From the NCBI GenBank assembly GCA_023419055.1, contig JAEZYO010000241.1:1-13751 (forward strand): 13,751 nucleotides of DNA, in the 5' to 3' direction. How positions within the stretch are numbered: the stretch's first letter is position 1; every line of letters begins with the position of its first letter. Both the position numbers and the translations under genes were made by a program. Positions 1-6,536 of this stretch are shown piece after piece. The notes under the pieces are model-generated. The model searched no databases and was not told the origin of the DNA. It saw only the letters and a program-made list of their open reading frames with translations. Origin of the DNA: Pseudomonadota bacterium. GTDB taxonomy: Bacteria > Myxococcota > Polyangia > Polyangiales > Polyangiaceae.

Positions 1-1
1 G

Positions 2-1321
2 CGCTGGTACGACCGAGGGCTCGAGAGCTACCGGACCGGGGATCTCGACGACGCGGACGGCGCCGTCGAAAATGCCCTCCGCGCTGCAGGCGGGAAGCCC
101 GAGGTTCGGCTGCTCGCCGCTCGCGTAGCCCTGGCTCGGCTCGACTATGACCGAACGATCGAGCTCTTGAAGGGCGTAGAGGGGACCGAGGCGCGCGGAG
201 TGCGCGGTAGGGCCCTCTGGTACAAGGGCGACGTTCAGGGGGCGGGTGACGAGCTCGAGGCGCTCCTCGGGGATCCCGAGGTTCGTGACGGTTGGGCGAC
301 GGAAATCGTGAAGCTTGCGCGGCGCGGCGGCGGGCGGAAGCCGTTCGAGATGAGCGGCGGCTTGCTCGCGGTCACCGAAATGGTGCGCGCCGGTACGGCC
401 TCGCTGATCGTGCCGGTCGAGGTCAACGGTGACCCAGGGCTCGGACTGATCGCCACCGGGACCGCCGAGGCGGTCGTCGATTCCAGCGCCGGCGCGGAGC
501 CGGCCTGGGTTTCGTTGCGGTTCGGCGAGCGGGTCGAGGTGCGCGACGTCCCCGCGCTCGCGAAGGACCTTTCGGGCATCAGCAAGCAGGTGAACGCGCC
601 GATCAAGATCTTGCTCGGGGTGAACCTGCTCCGGCACCTCCGGCCCACCATCGACTTCGCTGGCAGCCAGTTCATCGTGCGCTCGTACGAGCCTCCGGCT
701 CCGCCTCACGCCACGACGTTGAAGCCTTCGTACGTGCGCGGCGGTGGCATGCTGGTGCGCGGCGGCTTCGGCGCTGGCGACGGCGCTGCGCCGGCCTCGT
801 TCTTGATCGATACGGTGCTCACCGCGCCCCTCGCGCTCGACGCGGCGGGCTGGAAGAAGGCGGGAGTCGACGTCTCGAAGCTCCAGTCGAGCCCTCAGTC
901 GGAGTCGATGAAGACGGGGATCTTGCCGAGCTTGCGCCTCGGCGCGTTCGACGTGCCCCAGGTGCCGGGCCTCCAGAGCGACGTGACCGTCAAAGAGCGC
1001 GAAGACGGGCTCGGCATCGAGCTCGACGGGCTCCTCGGCTCGGGCCTGCTCGCGACCTTCCGCATGACGCTGCTGGACGGCGGGCGCACCCTGTGGCTCG
1101 AGGACATTCCGATCGAGGCGCTCCAGCCGCCGAAGTCGCTGCTCGCCGAGGTCGACCTGAGCGAAGTCGAGCCGGACGAGGAAGTCGAGGAGCCGGAAGA
1201 GGCTCCACCCGGAAAGCCCGGCCAGAAGCCGCAGAAGCCCGGTCAGAAGCCCGCACCTGCGGCGCCGCAGCCCAAGCCGAACGCCGTCCCCAAGGCGCCG
1301 AGCAGCGGAGCCAAGCCGTGA
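2..1321 (+). CDS. TPR-like protein with two degenerate retropepsin-type domains (5' partial)
   Basis: The frame is open from the window edge, so the true start and any signal peptide lie upstream; 439 residues are visible. Residues 1-105 are alpha-helical and TPR-like (GDLDDADGAVENAL, ALWYKGDVQGAGDELEALL). Two regions then resemble clan AA (retropepsin-like) aspartic proteases. The first has a VPVEVNG strand, GLIATGTAEAVVDSS where an active enzyme has DTG, and the typical closing strand ILLGVNLLRHLRPTIDF. The second has FLIDTVLTAPLAL and closes with LDGLLGSGLLATFRMTLLDG. The catalytic Asp is Ala in the first copy and the Gly is Val in the second, so both are probably non-catalytic, perhaps binding or scaffold domains. 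A Pro/Lys/Gln/Glu-rich tail (KPGQKPQKPGQKP) suggests an exported or flexible end. The stop overlaps the coaD start (GTGA), implying coupled translation. The fold assignment is by motif only. Confidence 0.75.
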   Translation, partial: RWYDRGLESYRTGDLDDADGAVENALRAAGGKPEVRLLAARVALARLDYDRTIELLKGVEGTEARGVRGRALWYKGDVQGAGDELEALLGDPEVRDGWATEIVKLARRGGGRKPFEMSGGLLAVTEMVRAGTASLIVPVEVNGDPGLGLIATGTAEAVVDSSAGAEPAWVSLRFGERVEVRDVPALAKDLSGISKQVNAPIKILLGVNLLRHLRPTIDFAGSQFIVRSYEPPAPPHATTLKPSYVRGGGMLVRGGFGAGDGAAPASFLIDTVLTAPLALDAAGWKKAGVDVSKLQSSPQSESMKTGILPSLRLGAFDVPQVPGLQSDVTVKEREDGLGIELDGLLGSGLLATFRMTLLDGGRTLWLEDIPIEALQPPKSLLAEVDLSEVEPDEEVEEPEEAPPGKPGQKPQKPGQKPAPAAPQPKPNAVPKAPSSGAKP

Positions 1322-1812
1322 GCGATCAGACTGCCGGGCGCGCGATCTACGCCGGCAGCTTCGACCCGCCGACGTACGGACATCTCGATCTGGTCGAGCG
1401 CGCCGCCAAGCTCTTCCCGCGCGTGATCGTCGCGGTGGGCGTGAACCGCGCTCGCTCGCCGCTCTTCAGCATCGAAGAGCGTCTCTCTTTGATGCGCGAG
1501 ATCTCGAAGCCGTTCTCGAACGTCACGGTCGAGTCGTTCGAGGGCCTCCTGGTCGACTACGGCAAGCGCGTCGGCGCGCGCGTCATCGTGCGCGGGCTGC
1601 GCGCGGGCACGGACTTCGAGTACGAGCTCCAGATCGCTCACGCGAACGCCGATTTGAAGCCCGAGATCGACACGGTGTTCTTGCCGACGCGCACGAACTA
1701 CGGCTTCATTTCGGCCTCGCTCGTGCGCGAGATCGCGAGCCACGGCGGGGACGTCAGCCGCTACGCGCCGGAAGCGGTGTGCAAGGCGCTGAAGCAAAAG
1801 TTTCGTCCTTGA
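1318..1812 (+). CDS. coaD: Phosphopantetheine adenylyltransferase
   Basis: CoaD transfers AMP from ATP to 4'-phosphopantetheine, giving dephospho-CoA, the penultimate step of coenzyme A synthesis in the cytoplasm. At 164 residues the length is normal for the family (about 160). The nucleotidyltransferase signature is near the N-terminus: AGSFDPPTYGHLDLVERA, with the T-x-G-H motif at T19-H22. VRGLRAGTDFEYE (91-103) and the closing ISASLVRE (131-138) match the CoaD ATP- and pantetheine-binding segments. The GTG start at 1318 places the first strand (AIYAGSFD) at the usual distance and overlaps the stop of the preceding gene by 4 bp. The same frame is open further upstream (from about 1093), but that part is Arg/Ala/Gly-rich shadow of the previous gene and is not coding. 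A hairpin begins at the stop codon. Identification is confident. Confidence 0.96.
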   Translation: MSDQTAGRAIYAGSFDPPTYGHLDLVERAAKLFPRVIVAVGVNRARSPLFSIEERLSLMREISKPFSNVTVESFEGLLVDYGKRVGARVIVRGLRAGTDFEYELQIAHANADLKPEIDTVFLPTRTNYGFISASLVREIASHGGDVSRYAPEAVCKALKQKFRP

Positions 1813-1847
1813 TTCCGGAGGGGCGGGTTCTGCCTGCCTTGGAATCA
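1810..1847 (+). terminator. Hairpin at the coaD stop, possible terminator
   Basis: TGATTCC (1810-1816, including the TGA stop) pairs with GGAATCA (1841-1847). An inner stem GGCGGG (1822-1827) pairs with CCTGCC (1833-1838) with one G-T wobble around a 5-base loop. The two stems are separated by a small internal loop. No U-tract follows, so this may be a rho-assisted end, a 3' RNA-stabilising structure, or a weak intrinsic terminator. The pairing is seen directly; the function is inferred. Confidence 0.45.
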
Positions 1848-1859
1848 GGCTGATACTCG

Positions 1860-1909
1860 CGTCACTCTGTTGGGTTTTTTCGTGACGTCGCGCTCCTCAC
1901 TGCTAGAAC
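1860..1909 (+). promoter_or_regulatory. Candidate DEAD-box promoter with inverted repeat over the -35
   Basis: GTGACG (1882-1887; 4 of 6 to TTGACA) lies 16 bp before TAGAAC (1904-1909; 4 of 6 to TATAAT), which has an upstream TG (1901-1902) as in extended -10 promoters. Transcription would start about 6 bases before the helicase ATG at 1922, giving a very short leader; no Shine-Dalgarno is visible there. The -35 is also the right arm of an inverted repeat, CGTCAC (1860-1865) and GTGACG (1882-1887), whose 16-base spacer holds a T6 run. That could be an operator or a chance match. Found by eye against sigma-70 consensus only. Confidence 0.35.
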
Positions 1910-1921
1910 GCGCGCCTCCCG

Positions 1922-3784
1922 ATGGCCGAACCCAATAGAGAGCTTGCCGACGAAGCCGGCCCCGATCACGCCGAGCTGCTCGGCCCCGAGCTCGCTTCGG
2001 CCCTCGCGAAGAAGGGCTACACCACGCTCACGCCGGTTCAGTCGCGCGTGCTCGATCCGGAGCTCCGCGGACGGGATGTTCGGGTCAGCTCGCAGACGGG
2101 CTCGGGGAAGACGCTCGCCATCGGCTTCTTGCTGCGAGACGCGCTCTCGAGCTTCGAGACGGACACGGCGAAGCTCGCGCGGCCGAAGGCGCTCGTGATC
2201 GTACCGACGCGTGAGCTCGCCAAGCAGGTCGAGGCCGAGCTCGGGTGGCTCTACGCGCCGCTCCGGCTCAAGATCGCGGCGGTCATCGGAGGCGCGAGCT
2301 ACCGAGACGAGCACCGAGCGCTCGCGCGCGGGCCCGCGCTCGTCGTGGGGACACCCGGGCGCCTGCTCGACCACCTGAACCGCGGGGCCATCGACGCGAG
2401 CGGGCTCGAAGCGGTCGTGCTCGACGAGGCCGATCGCATGCTCGATCTCGGCTTCCGCGACGAGCTCGAGGCGATCCTTGCGCAGGCCCCGGAGGGCCAC
2501 CGAACGCACCTGGTCTCGGCGACCTTCGCGCGCGAGGTGACGGCGCTCGCGGACCGCGTGCAGACCAAGCCGGTTCGCATCGAGGGGACCCCGCTCGGGA
2601 GCGCGAACGCCGACATCGACCACGTCATTTACCTCGTGAGCCCGAACGAGCGCATCGACGCGCTCGTGAACGTGCTCCTCTTTCACCCCGAGGAGCAGAC
2701 GCTCATCTTCGCCCGCACGCGCGCGGACGTCGCCGACATCGCGCGCGAGCTCACGAACGCGGGCTTCGCCACGGGGTCACTCTCTGGCGAGATGCAGCAG
2801 CAAGCGCGCCACCGAGCGCTCGACGCGTTCAAGCGCGGTGAGGTGCGCGCGCTGGTCGCGACGGACGTGGCGGCGCGCGGCATCGACGTGCAGGACATCG
2901 CGCGGGTGGTTCAAGTGGACGCGCCGAGCGACGCGGAGACGTACGTGCACCGGAGCGGCCGGACCGGGCGAGCCGGGCGCAAGGGAACCAGCGCGCTCCT
3001 CGTCCCGCCTTCCGCGCTGCGCCGGGCCGCGGCGCTGCTTTCGCGCGCAGGGGTGCGGCATCGCGTTCAAGCCGTCCCGACGCGTGAGGCGATCCTCGAC
3101 GCGCAAGATCAGCGCTTCGTCGCCGAGCTCGAGCAAGAGCGAGAGGTCTCGGAGCGGGTGCGCGCTCGCGTCGCCAAGATCGTCGAGAGCGGGCTCGCGG
3201 AGCGTGCGCTCGAGGTGCTGCTCTCGCAGGCGTCCCTCGCCGGAGAGCCGCGCAAGATCACGCCCGTGACGCCGGCTACGGATCGACGCGAGCGCGGGGC
3301 GCGCCCCAGCGGTGGCCCAGCTCCAGGGCGCCGAGAGTCGGACCAGTGGGTCCCGTTTCGAGTCACCTGGGGCGAGGCTCACGGCGCGGACCCCCGTCGT
3401 CTGGTCGCGATGCTCTGCCGGCGCGGGGACATCCGCGGCTCGGACATCGGCGCGATCGAGGTGAGCCGCTTCTTCTCGAACGTCGAGGTGTCCGCGCGCG
3501 TCGCCGCCGCGTTCGCCCGCAACACCAGCGAGCCCGATCCCCGCGATCCGCGCGTCGTCGTCGCGCCGCTCCGTGAAGGTCGCGCACCGGAGCGACAGGA
3601 GCGACCCGCCGCGTCCGGGGCGAGGTTCCGGGAGCACAAGCCGGTGGCCCGGGAGCACAAGCCGGTGGCTCGGGAGCACAAGCCGGTGGCTCGGGAGCAG
3701 GGGGCGCGAAAGCCGTACACCAAGCAGACAGCGCCGCTCAAGGGCGGGCAGAAGCCGCCAAAGCGCCGACTTCACTCCAAATAA
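1922..3784 (+). CDS. DEAD-box ATP-dependent RNA helicase with DbpA-type RNA-binding domain
   Basis: A 620-residue RNA helicase, likely acting in ribosome assembly or RNA remodelling. All core motifs are present: Q motif (TLTPVQ, Q40), motif I SQTGSGKT (57-64), Ia PTRELA (95-100), Ib TPGR (144-147), II DEAD (168-171), III SAT (199-201), IV LIFARTR (261-267), V ATDVAARGID (313-322) and VI HRSGRTGR (343-350). Residues about 476-533 (WVPFRVTWGEAHGADPRRL to FFSNVEVSARVAAAF) match the RRM-like domain of DbpA and CsdA/DeaD, which in DbpA binds hairpin 92 of 23S rRNA. The tail is basic and disordered, with three copies of REHKPVA and a Lys/Arg-rich end. The family is certain; whether it is the functional DbpA or DeaD is not, so no symbol is given. 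The ATG at 1922 leaves the usual short leader before the Q motif. The stop is 4 bp from that of the convergent gene. Confidence 0.95.
   Translation: MAEPNRELADEAGPDHAELLGPELASALAKKGYTTLTPVQSRVLDPELRGRDVRVSSQTGSGKTLAIGFLLRDALSSFETDTAKLARPKALVIVPTRELAKQVEAELGWLYAPLRLKIAAVIGGASYRDEHRALARGPALVVGTPGRLLDHLNRGAIDASGLEAVVLDEADRMLDLGFRDELEAILAQAPEGHRTHLVSATFAREVTALADRVQTKPVRIEGTPLGSANADIDHVIYLVSPNERIDALVNVLLFHPEEQTLIFARTRADVADIARELTNAGFATGSLSGEMQQQARHRALDAFKRGEVRALVATDVAARGIDVQDIARVVQVDAPSDAETYVHRSGRTGRAGRKGTSALLVPPSALRRAAALLSRAGVRHRVQAVPTREAILDAQDQRFVAELEQEREVSERVRARVAKIVESGLAERALEVLLSQASLAGEPRKITPVTPATDRRERGARPSGGPAPGRRESDQWVPFRVTWGEAHGADPRRLVAMLCRRGDIRGSDIGAIEVSRFFSNVEVSARVAAAFARNTSEPDPRDPRVVVAPLREGRAPERQERPAASGARFREHKPVAREHKPVAREHKPVAREQGARKPYTKQTAPLKGGQKPPKRRLHSK
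3629..3699 (+). repeat. 21-bp in-frame tandem repeat in the helicase tail
   Basis: Three units of 21 bp (3629-3649, 3650-3670, 3671-3691) are identical except for one C/T change at the last base of the first unit, and a fourth unit is truncated after 8 bases (3692-3699). Each codes for REHKPVA. The period is a multiple of three, so copy-number change by slippage would keep the frame and alter only the length of the basic linker. Confidence 0.95.
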
Positions 3785-3788
3785 CGGG

Positions 3789-4550
3789 TCAGCTCTCGTC
3801 GAGCGCGAGCAGCGCGGCCTCGGGGATGGTCCGCTCCAGGCACTCGAGCGCCAGGCGCGCCAGGGCCCTTCGATAAGCCGAGGGGTCGTCGGTGAAGTAG
3901 CCCGCCGTGGCGAGAGCGTCGGCGAATTGAACGACGTCGCCCGCCTTCGCCGCGCGGAGCGCGCGCGGGTACCGCGCGCGGAGCAGCGCGACGTAGTCGC
4001 TCGCCCCCTCGGGAAAGTCCGGGTATGCGCGGAACTTGCGCAGCACGATGCGCTCGAACTCGGGGCCCTCGCGCGTCCACGCGACGACCGACGCGCCGTT
4101 GGGGCCCGCCCCCTTCAGGCCGCCGAAGTTGTGCCCGACCATCCGCCTCCCGCGCCCGGTCTCGTGCGCCCAGTGAGCCCAGAGGATCGCGAGCGTGCGC
4201 GCCGAGGGGGGCGCTCCGACGCTCGCCCGCCAGGCTTCCGCGAGGACCCGCGCCGCCTCGTTCTCGTCCAGGGCGGTGAGCTCGAGGCTCGCAGGCGGCG
4301 GCGGTGCCTCGGCGATCGCGGGTTCCACGGTCGCGACGTCGCGCGCGGCGGTAGGAGCCGGCTCGAACACTCGCTCTTTTTCAGCGCGCGCGGCCTTCAC
4401 CCCGGGGGATGGCGGTTCGGGGACGGCCTCCGCCGGGCGTGGCTGAAAGACCACGACCAGGGAGGCGCCGAGCAGTGCCGCAACGAAGGCGCCGCCGAGG
4501 AGAGACCAGGGGCGCCACGGCGTGGGCGAGGGGCATTCGTGCAGCGGCAT
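3789..4550 (-). CDS. Membrane-anchored glucosaminidase-domain (FlgJ-like) peptidoglycan hydrolase
   Basis: A 253-residue protein with a short cytoplasmic N-terminus, one membrane segment (about residues 15-35, LLGGAFVAALLGASLVVVF), a Pro/Ala/Glu-rich periplasmic linker (36-90), and a C-terminal glucosaminidase-type domain (about 95-240). Hallmarks are HWAHETGRG with the likely catalytic Glu at 130, NFGGLKG (141-147) corresponding to NxFGxKG, FRAYPDFPEGASDYVALL (173-190), RYPRAL (193-198) and AGYFTDDPSAYRRAL (216-230). This is the pattern of FlgJ and related N-acetylglucosaminidases that cut peptidoglycan. The start chosen at 4550 is the Met just before the membrane segment. The frame stays open to 4796, but that extension is Arg-rich and overlaps the upstream protease gene. 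It is last in the minus-strand cluster, 86 bp after the M50 stop, and converges with the helicase gene 4 bp away. The exact substrate bond is inferred from the family. Confidence 0.82.
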   Translation of the reverse strand: MPLHECPSPTPWRPWSLLGGAFVAALLGASLVVVFQPRPAEAVPEPPSPGVKAARAEKERVFEPAPTAARDVATVEPAIAEAPPPPASLELTALDENEAARVLAEAWRASVGAPPSARTLAILWAHWAHETGRGRRMVGHNFGGLKGAGPNGASVVAWTREGPEFERIVLRKFRAYPDFPEGASDYVALLRARYPRALRAAKAGDVVQFADALATAGYFTDDPSAYRRALARLALECLERTIPEAALLALDES

Positions 4551-4563
4551 GCTCGAGCGGAGC

Positions 4564-4573
4564 CCCACGTGGG
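4564..4573. promoter_or_regulatory. Perfect 10-bp palindrome CCCACGTGGG before the hydrolase gene
   Basis: CCCACGTGGG sits 14 bp upstream of the hydrolase start, in the 86-bp gap after the M50 stop. It could be a regulator half-site pair or a small hairpin. In GC-rich DNA a 10-bp palindrome can arise by chance, so this is only a candidate. Confidence 0.25.
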
Positions 4574-4636
4574 ACCCCGCGCGCAGTTTCCGACGCCGGC
4601 GCTCGCGCTGCCAAGAAACCGGCTGTGGCGCGACGC

Positions 4637-5638
4637 CTAGAGGTAGACCGCCATCGGCGTCGGCATGAAGAGCAACACGAAGATGGCGAGGCAGAGCCAC
4701 GCGATGGCTCGACGGCCGCGCGACAGCGGACCCGGCTCGTAGGGGGGGTGCTCGTCGCCGGACAAGCGGGTGAGCAGCCCGAGCAAGCCGTACCACATGA
4801 GCCAGAAGAGCGAGTTACCGAAGGCGCCGAGGTAGCCGAGATCGGAACGCCCGAGCGCGACCGGGATCGTGAAGCTCGCGAGGTTGTAGGCGAAAAACAG
4901 CAGCAGCGCGCGGCGCACCCAGACTGCTGCCTGGTTCTGGCGCGACCCGAAGAGCGCGAACGCGATGTGCCCACCGTCGAGCTGCCCGCACGGCAGGAGG
5001 TTCAACATCGTGATCAGGAGACCACCCCAGCCCGCGTACGCCGTGGGGTGGAGGTAGATGTCGCTCCCCTCCGGGATGGGGCCGACGATCACCCGCTTCA
5101 TCAACCAGTAGAGGAGGCTCTGTCCCTCCTGCATGTAACCGCCGGGAGCGTGCGGCAACACCTCGGAGTGAGCGATCCCCCAGGCGAGCACGGGGATCGC
5201 GACCACGAGCCCGGCGAGCGGCCCCGCCGCGCCGATGTCGAGCAAGGCGTTGCGCGAGCGAATGCGTCCGCGCATCGAGATGATGGCGCCCGCTGTCCCG
5301 AACGGGCTCAACACGGGAAGAGGCAGGAAGAACGGCAGCGACGCCGGTACTCGGTGCAGGCGCGCGGCGATGTAGTGGCCGAACTCGTGGAACAGCAAAA
5401 TAGCGAGGAGAGGCAGCGCGAGCGCGCGTCCCTCCCAGAGCAGCGCCGGGGAAGTGAAGAGGCGCGCGATCCCGCTCAAGCTGTCACGAAGCTCCGGGTG
5501 TTCATTGGCCGCGCCGGCCGCGAACATGCAGGGCACCGTGACGGCGAACATGAGCAGGTTCAGCCGCCAGCGCGAGCGGTCCGGATCGGGAGCGACGCTG
5601 TCCCGGCGCGGGAGCTCGCCGACCAACTCGGGGTTCAT
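4637..5638 (-). CDS. M50 family (site-2 type) intramembrane zinc metalloprotease
   Basis: A 333-residue multi-pass membrane protein. The zinc-binding motif HEFGH lies at 84-88 inside a hydrophobic helix (PLLAILLFHEFGHYIAARL), and the third ligand motif is in LLPCGQLDGGH (214-224), the equivalent of the NPDG motif. Between them, SPFGTAGAIISMRGRI (111-126) and the following LLDIGAAGPLAG (132-143) match the EGY-like branch of bacterial site-2 proteases rather than RseP: there is no PDZ insertion. Further membrane segments are at about 27-43, 143-155, 203-216, 243-262, 270-290 and 311-327. Such enzymes cleave membrane-spanning substrates, for example anti-sigma factors; the substrate here is unknown. 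The ATG at 5638 overlaps the stop of the FliH-like gene (ATGA), indicating translational coupling. Confidence 0.9.
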   Translation of the reverse strand: MNPELVGELPRRDSVAPDPDRSRWRLNLLMFAVTVPCMFAAGAANEHPELRDSLSGIARLFTSPALLWEGRALALPLLAILLFHEFGHYIAARLHRVPASLPFFLPLPVLSPFGTAGAIISMRGRIRSRNALLDIGAAGPLAGLVVAIPVLAWGIAHSEVLPHAPGGYMQEGQSLLYWLMKRVIVGPIPEGSDIYLHPTAYAGWGGLLITMLNLLPCGQLDGGHIAFALFGSRQNQAAVWVRRALLLFFAYNLASFTIPVALGRSDLGYLGAFGNSLFWLMWYGLLGLLTRLSGDEHPPYEPGPLSRGRRAIAWLCLAIFVLLFMPTPMAVYL

Positions 5639-6315
5639 GACTCGAGCGTCTCCCTGAGCTTGAGGGCGAGCCGTTCGAGCTGAGGCGCGAGCTCCGCGTC
5701 GAGCACGCCGATGTCGGTCTCGAGGCGCAACCCGTGCCGCGCGCGCTTCGGGTCGGCGATTACGCGCACCGCTTCCGCGCCGGCCGCGAGCGAGCCGAGC
5801 GCCGCCTCCAGGCGCGAGGCGTCCTCCGGGTGGGCCACGATCGTGATACGTCGAGCGCCGCGCGCCTCGTCGATGGCTTGACGAGCGAGAGCCACCACGC
5901 GTCCGGGATCGAGCCCGAGGCTCTCTCCGAGCAGGCGCTCAGCGAGGATCTTCGCGAGCTCCACGACCCGATCGAGCTCACCGGCGAGGCTCGCGCCTTC
6001 GCGTGCCTTGAGCGCGATCGAGTGCGCTGCGAGGCTCGCGACCGCGTCGGCGCGACCCTCCGCTTCGGCGCGCAGCCTGAGCTCCGCGACGCTCTGCTCG
6101 GCGCGTTGCACGATGCGCTCGGCTTCCGCGCGCGCGCGGGCGATGATGGCGGCGCCCTCGTCGGCGGCCGCGACCACGTCGCGCGGAATGGTCCGGCCGC
6201 GTGGCAGCGCCGGGCGGTACACGTGGGTCGAAGCCTCGTCCGAGACGTCCGGCGCGACCTCGCGAGCGGCGCCGAGCTCGGCGGCCTTCACCACGCGACC
6301 GAAGGTCAGCGTCAT
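5635..6315 (-). CDS. FliH/SctL (HrpE/YscL)-like stator protein
   Basis: A 226-residue soluble protein. Residues about 48-120 are an Ala/Glu/Arg-rich helix (IIARARAEAERIVQRAEQSV) expected to form a coiled coil, as in the peripheral stalk of FliH/SctL. The C-terminal region (about 125-226) ends in GLRLETDIGVLDAELAPQLERL, close to the FliH/YscL pattern of a Gly followed by a TDxGxxDA strand and QLxRL. Family members hold the export ATPase (FliI/SctN) at the membrane and are distantly related to F/V-ATPase stalk subunits. No ATPase or other export gene is in this window, so this is an orphan copy. The start at 6315 (ATG) overlaps the stop of the 74-residue gene (ATGA) and its own stop overlaps the M50 start. 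The frame stays open to 6612, but the extra 99 residues are Arg-rich shadow of the genes there. An alternative is another coiled-coil stalk-like protein. Confidence 0.78.
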   Translation of the reverse strand: MTLTFGRVVKAAELGAAREVAPDVSDEASTHVYRPALPRGRTIPRDVVAAADEGAAIIARARAEAERIVQRAEQSVAELRLRAEAEGRADAVASLAAHSIALKAREGASLAGELDRVVELAKILAERLLGESLGLDPGRVVALARQAIDEARGARRITIVAHPEDASRLEAALGSLAAGAEAVRVIADPKRARHGLRLETDIGVLDAELAPQLERLALKLRETLES

Positions 6316-6536
6316 CGGTAGGAGCGCCCCTCGAGAGCGCGCGCGACCTGCCCGATCTCGTTCGCCAGCCGCTCGGCGCGGCGAGCGCGGTTCTCGTCCT
6401 GTAGGGCCAGGGCCAGCTCGTCCCCGGCGCGCGCTGGAGCCGGCAAGGGAGCCGCGAGCTCCGCGCCGCGAGCGCCCAGGAAATAGCGCATGGCCACGAA
6501 AGCGCGTTGGAAAGCGGCGTCTTTCGCCTCGTTCAT
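6312..6536 (-). CDS. 74-residue protein of unknown function
   Basis: Not recognised. It is small, soluble and mostly helical: an N-terminal helix (MNEAKDAAFQRAFVAMRYFL), a short Pro/Ala hinge (AAPLPAPARAG, about 28-38), then a charged helix (LALQDENRARRAERLANEI). There is no signal peptide, membrane segment or Cys/His cluster. It is probably a real gene because its ATG overlaps the thiolase stop and its TGA overlaps the FliH-like start, both by 4 bp in the same way. A weak GAG-type ribosome site lies about 5 bp before the ATG. Its position suggests a small partner or chaperone of the FliH-like protein, which is inference only. Confidence 0.65.
   Translation of the reverse strand: MNEAKDAAFQRAFVAMRYFLGARGAELAAPLPAPARAGDELALALQDENRARRAERLANEIGQVARALEGRSYR

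Noticed and set aside
1093..1317. 75-residue N-terminal extension of coaD
   Set aside because: It would nearly fuse the preceding gene's shadow to an enzyme of invariant short length; GTG at 1318 matches the family.
3629..3699. Possible CRISPR array from direct repeats
   Set aside because: The repeats are contiguous, without spacers, and in frame within the helicase gene.
4551..4796. 82-residue N-terminal extension of the glucosaminidase frame
   Set aside because: It overlaps the M50 coding region and would place a charged, Arg-rich stretch before the membrane anchor; the ATG at 4550 fits better.
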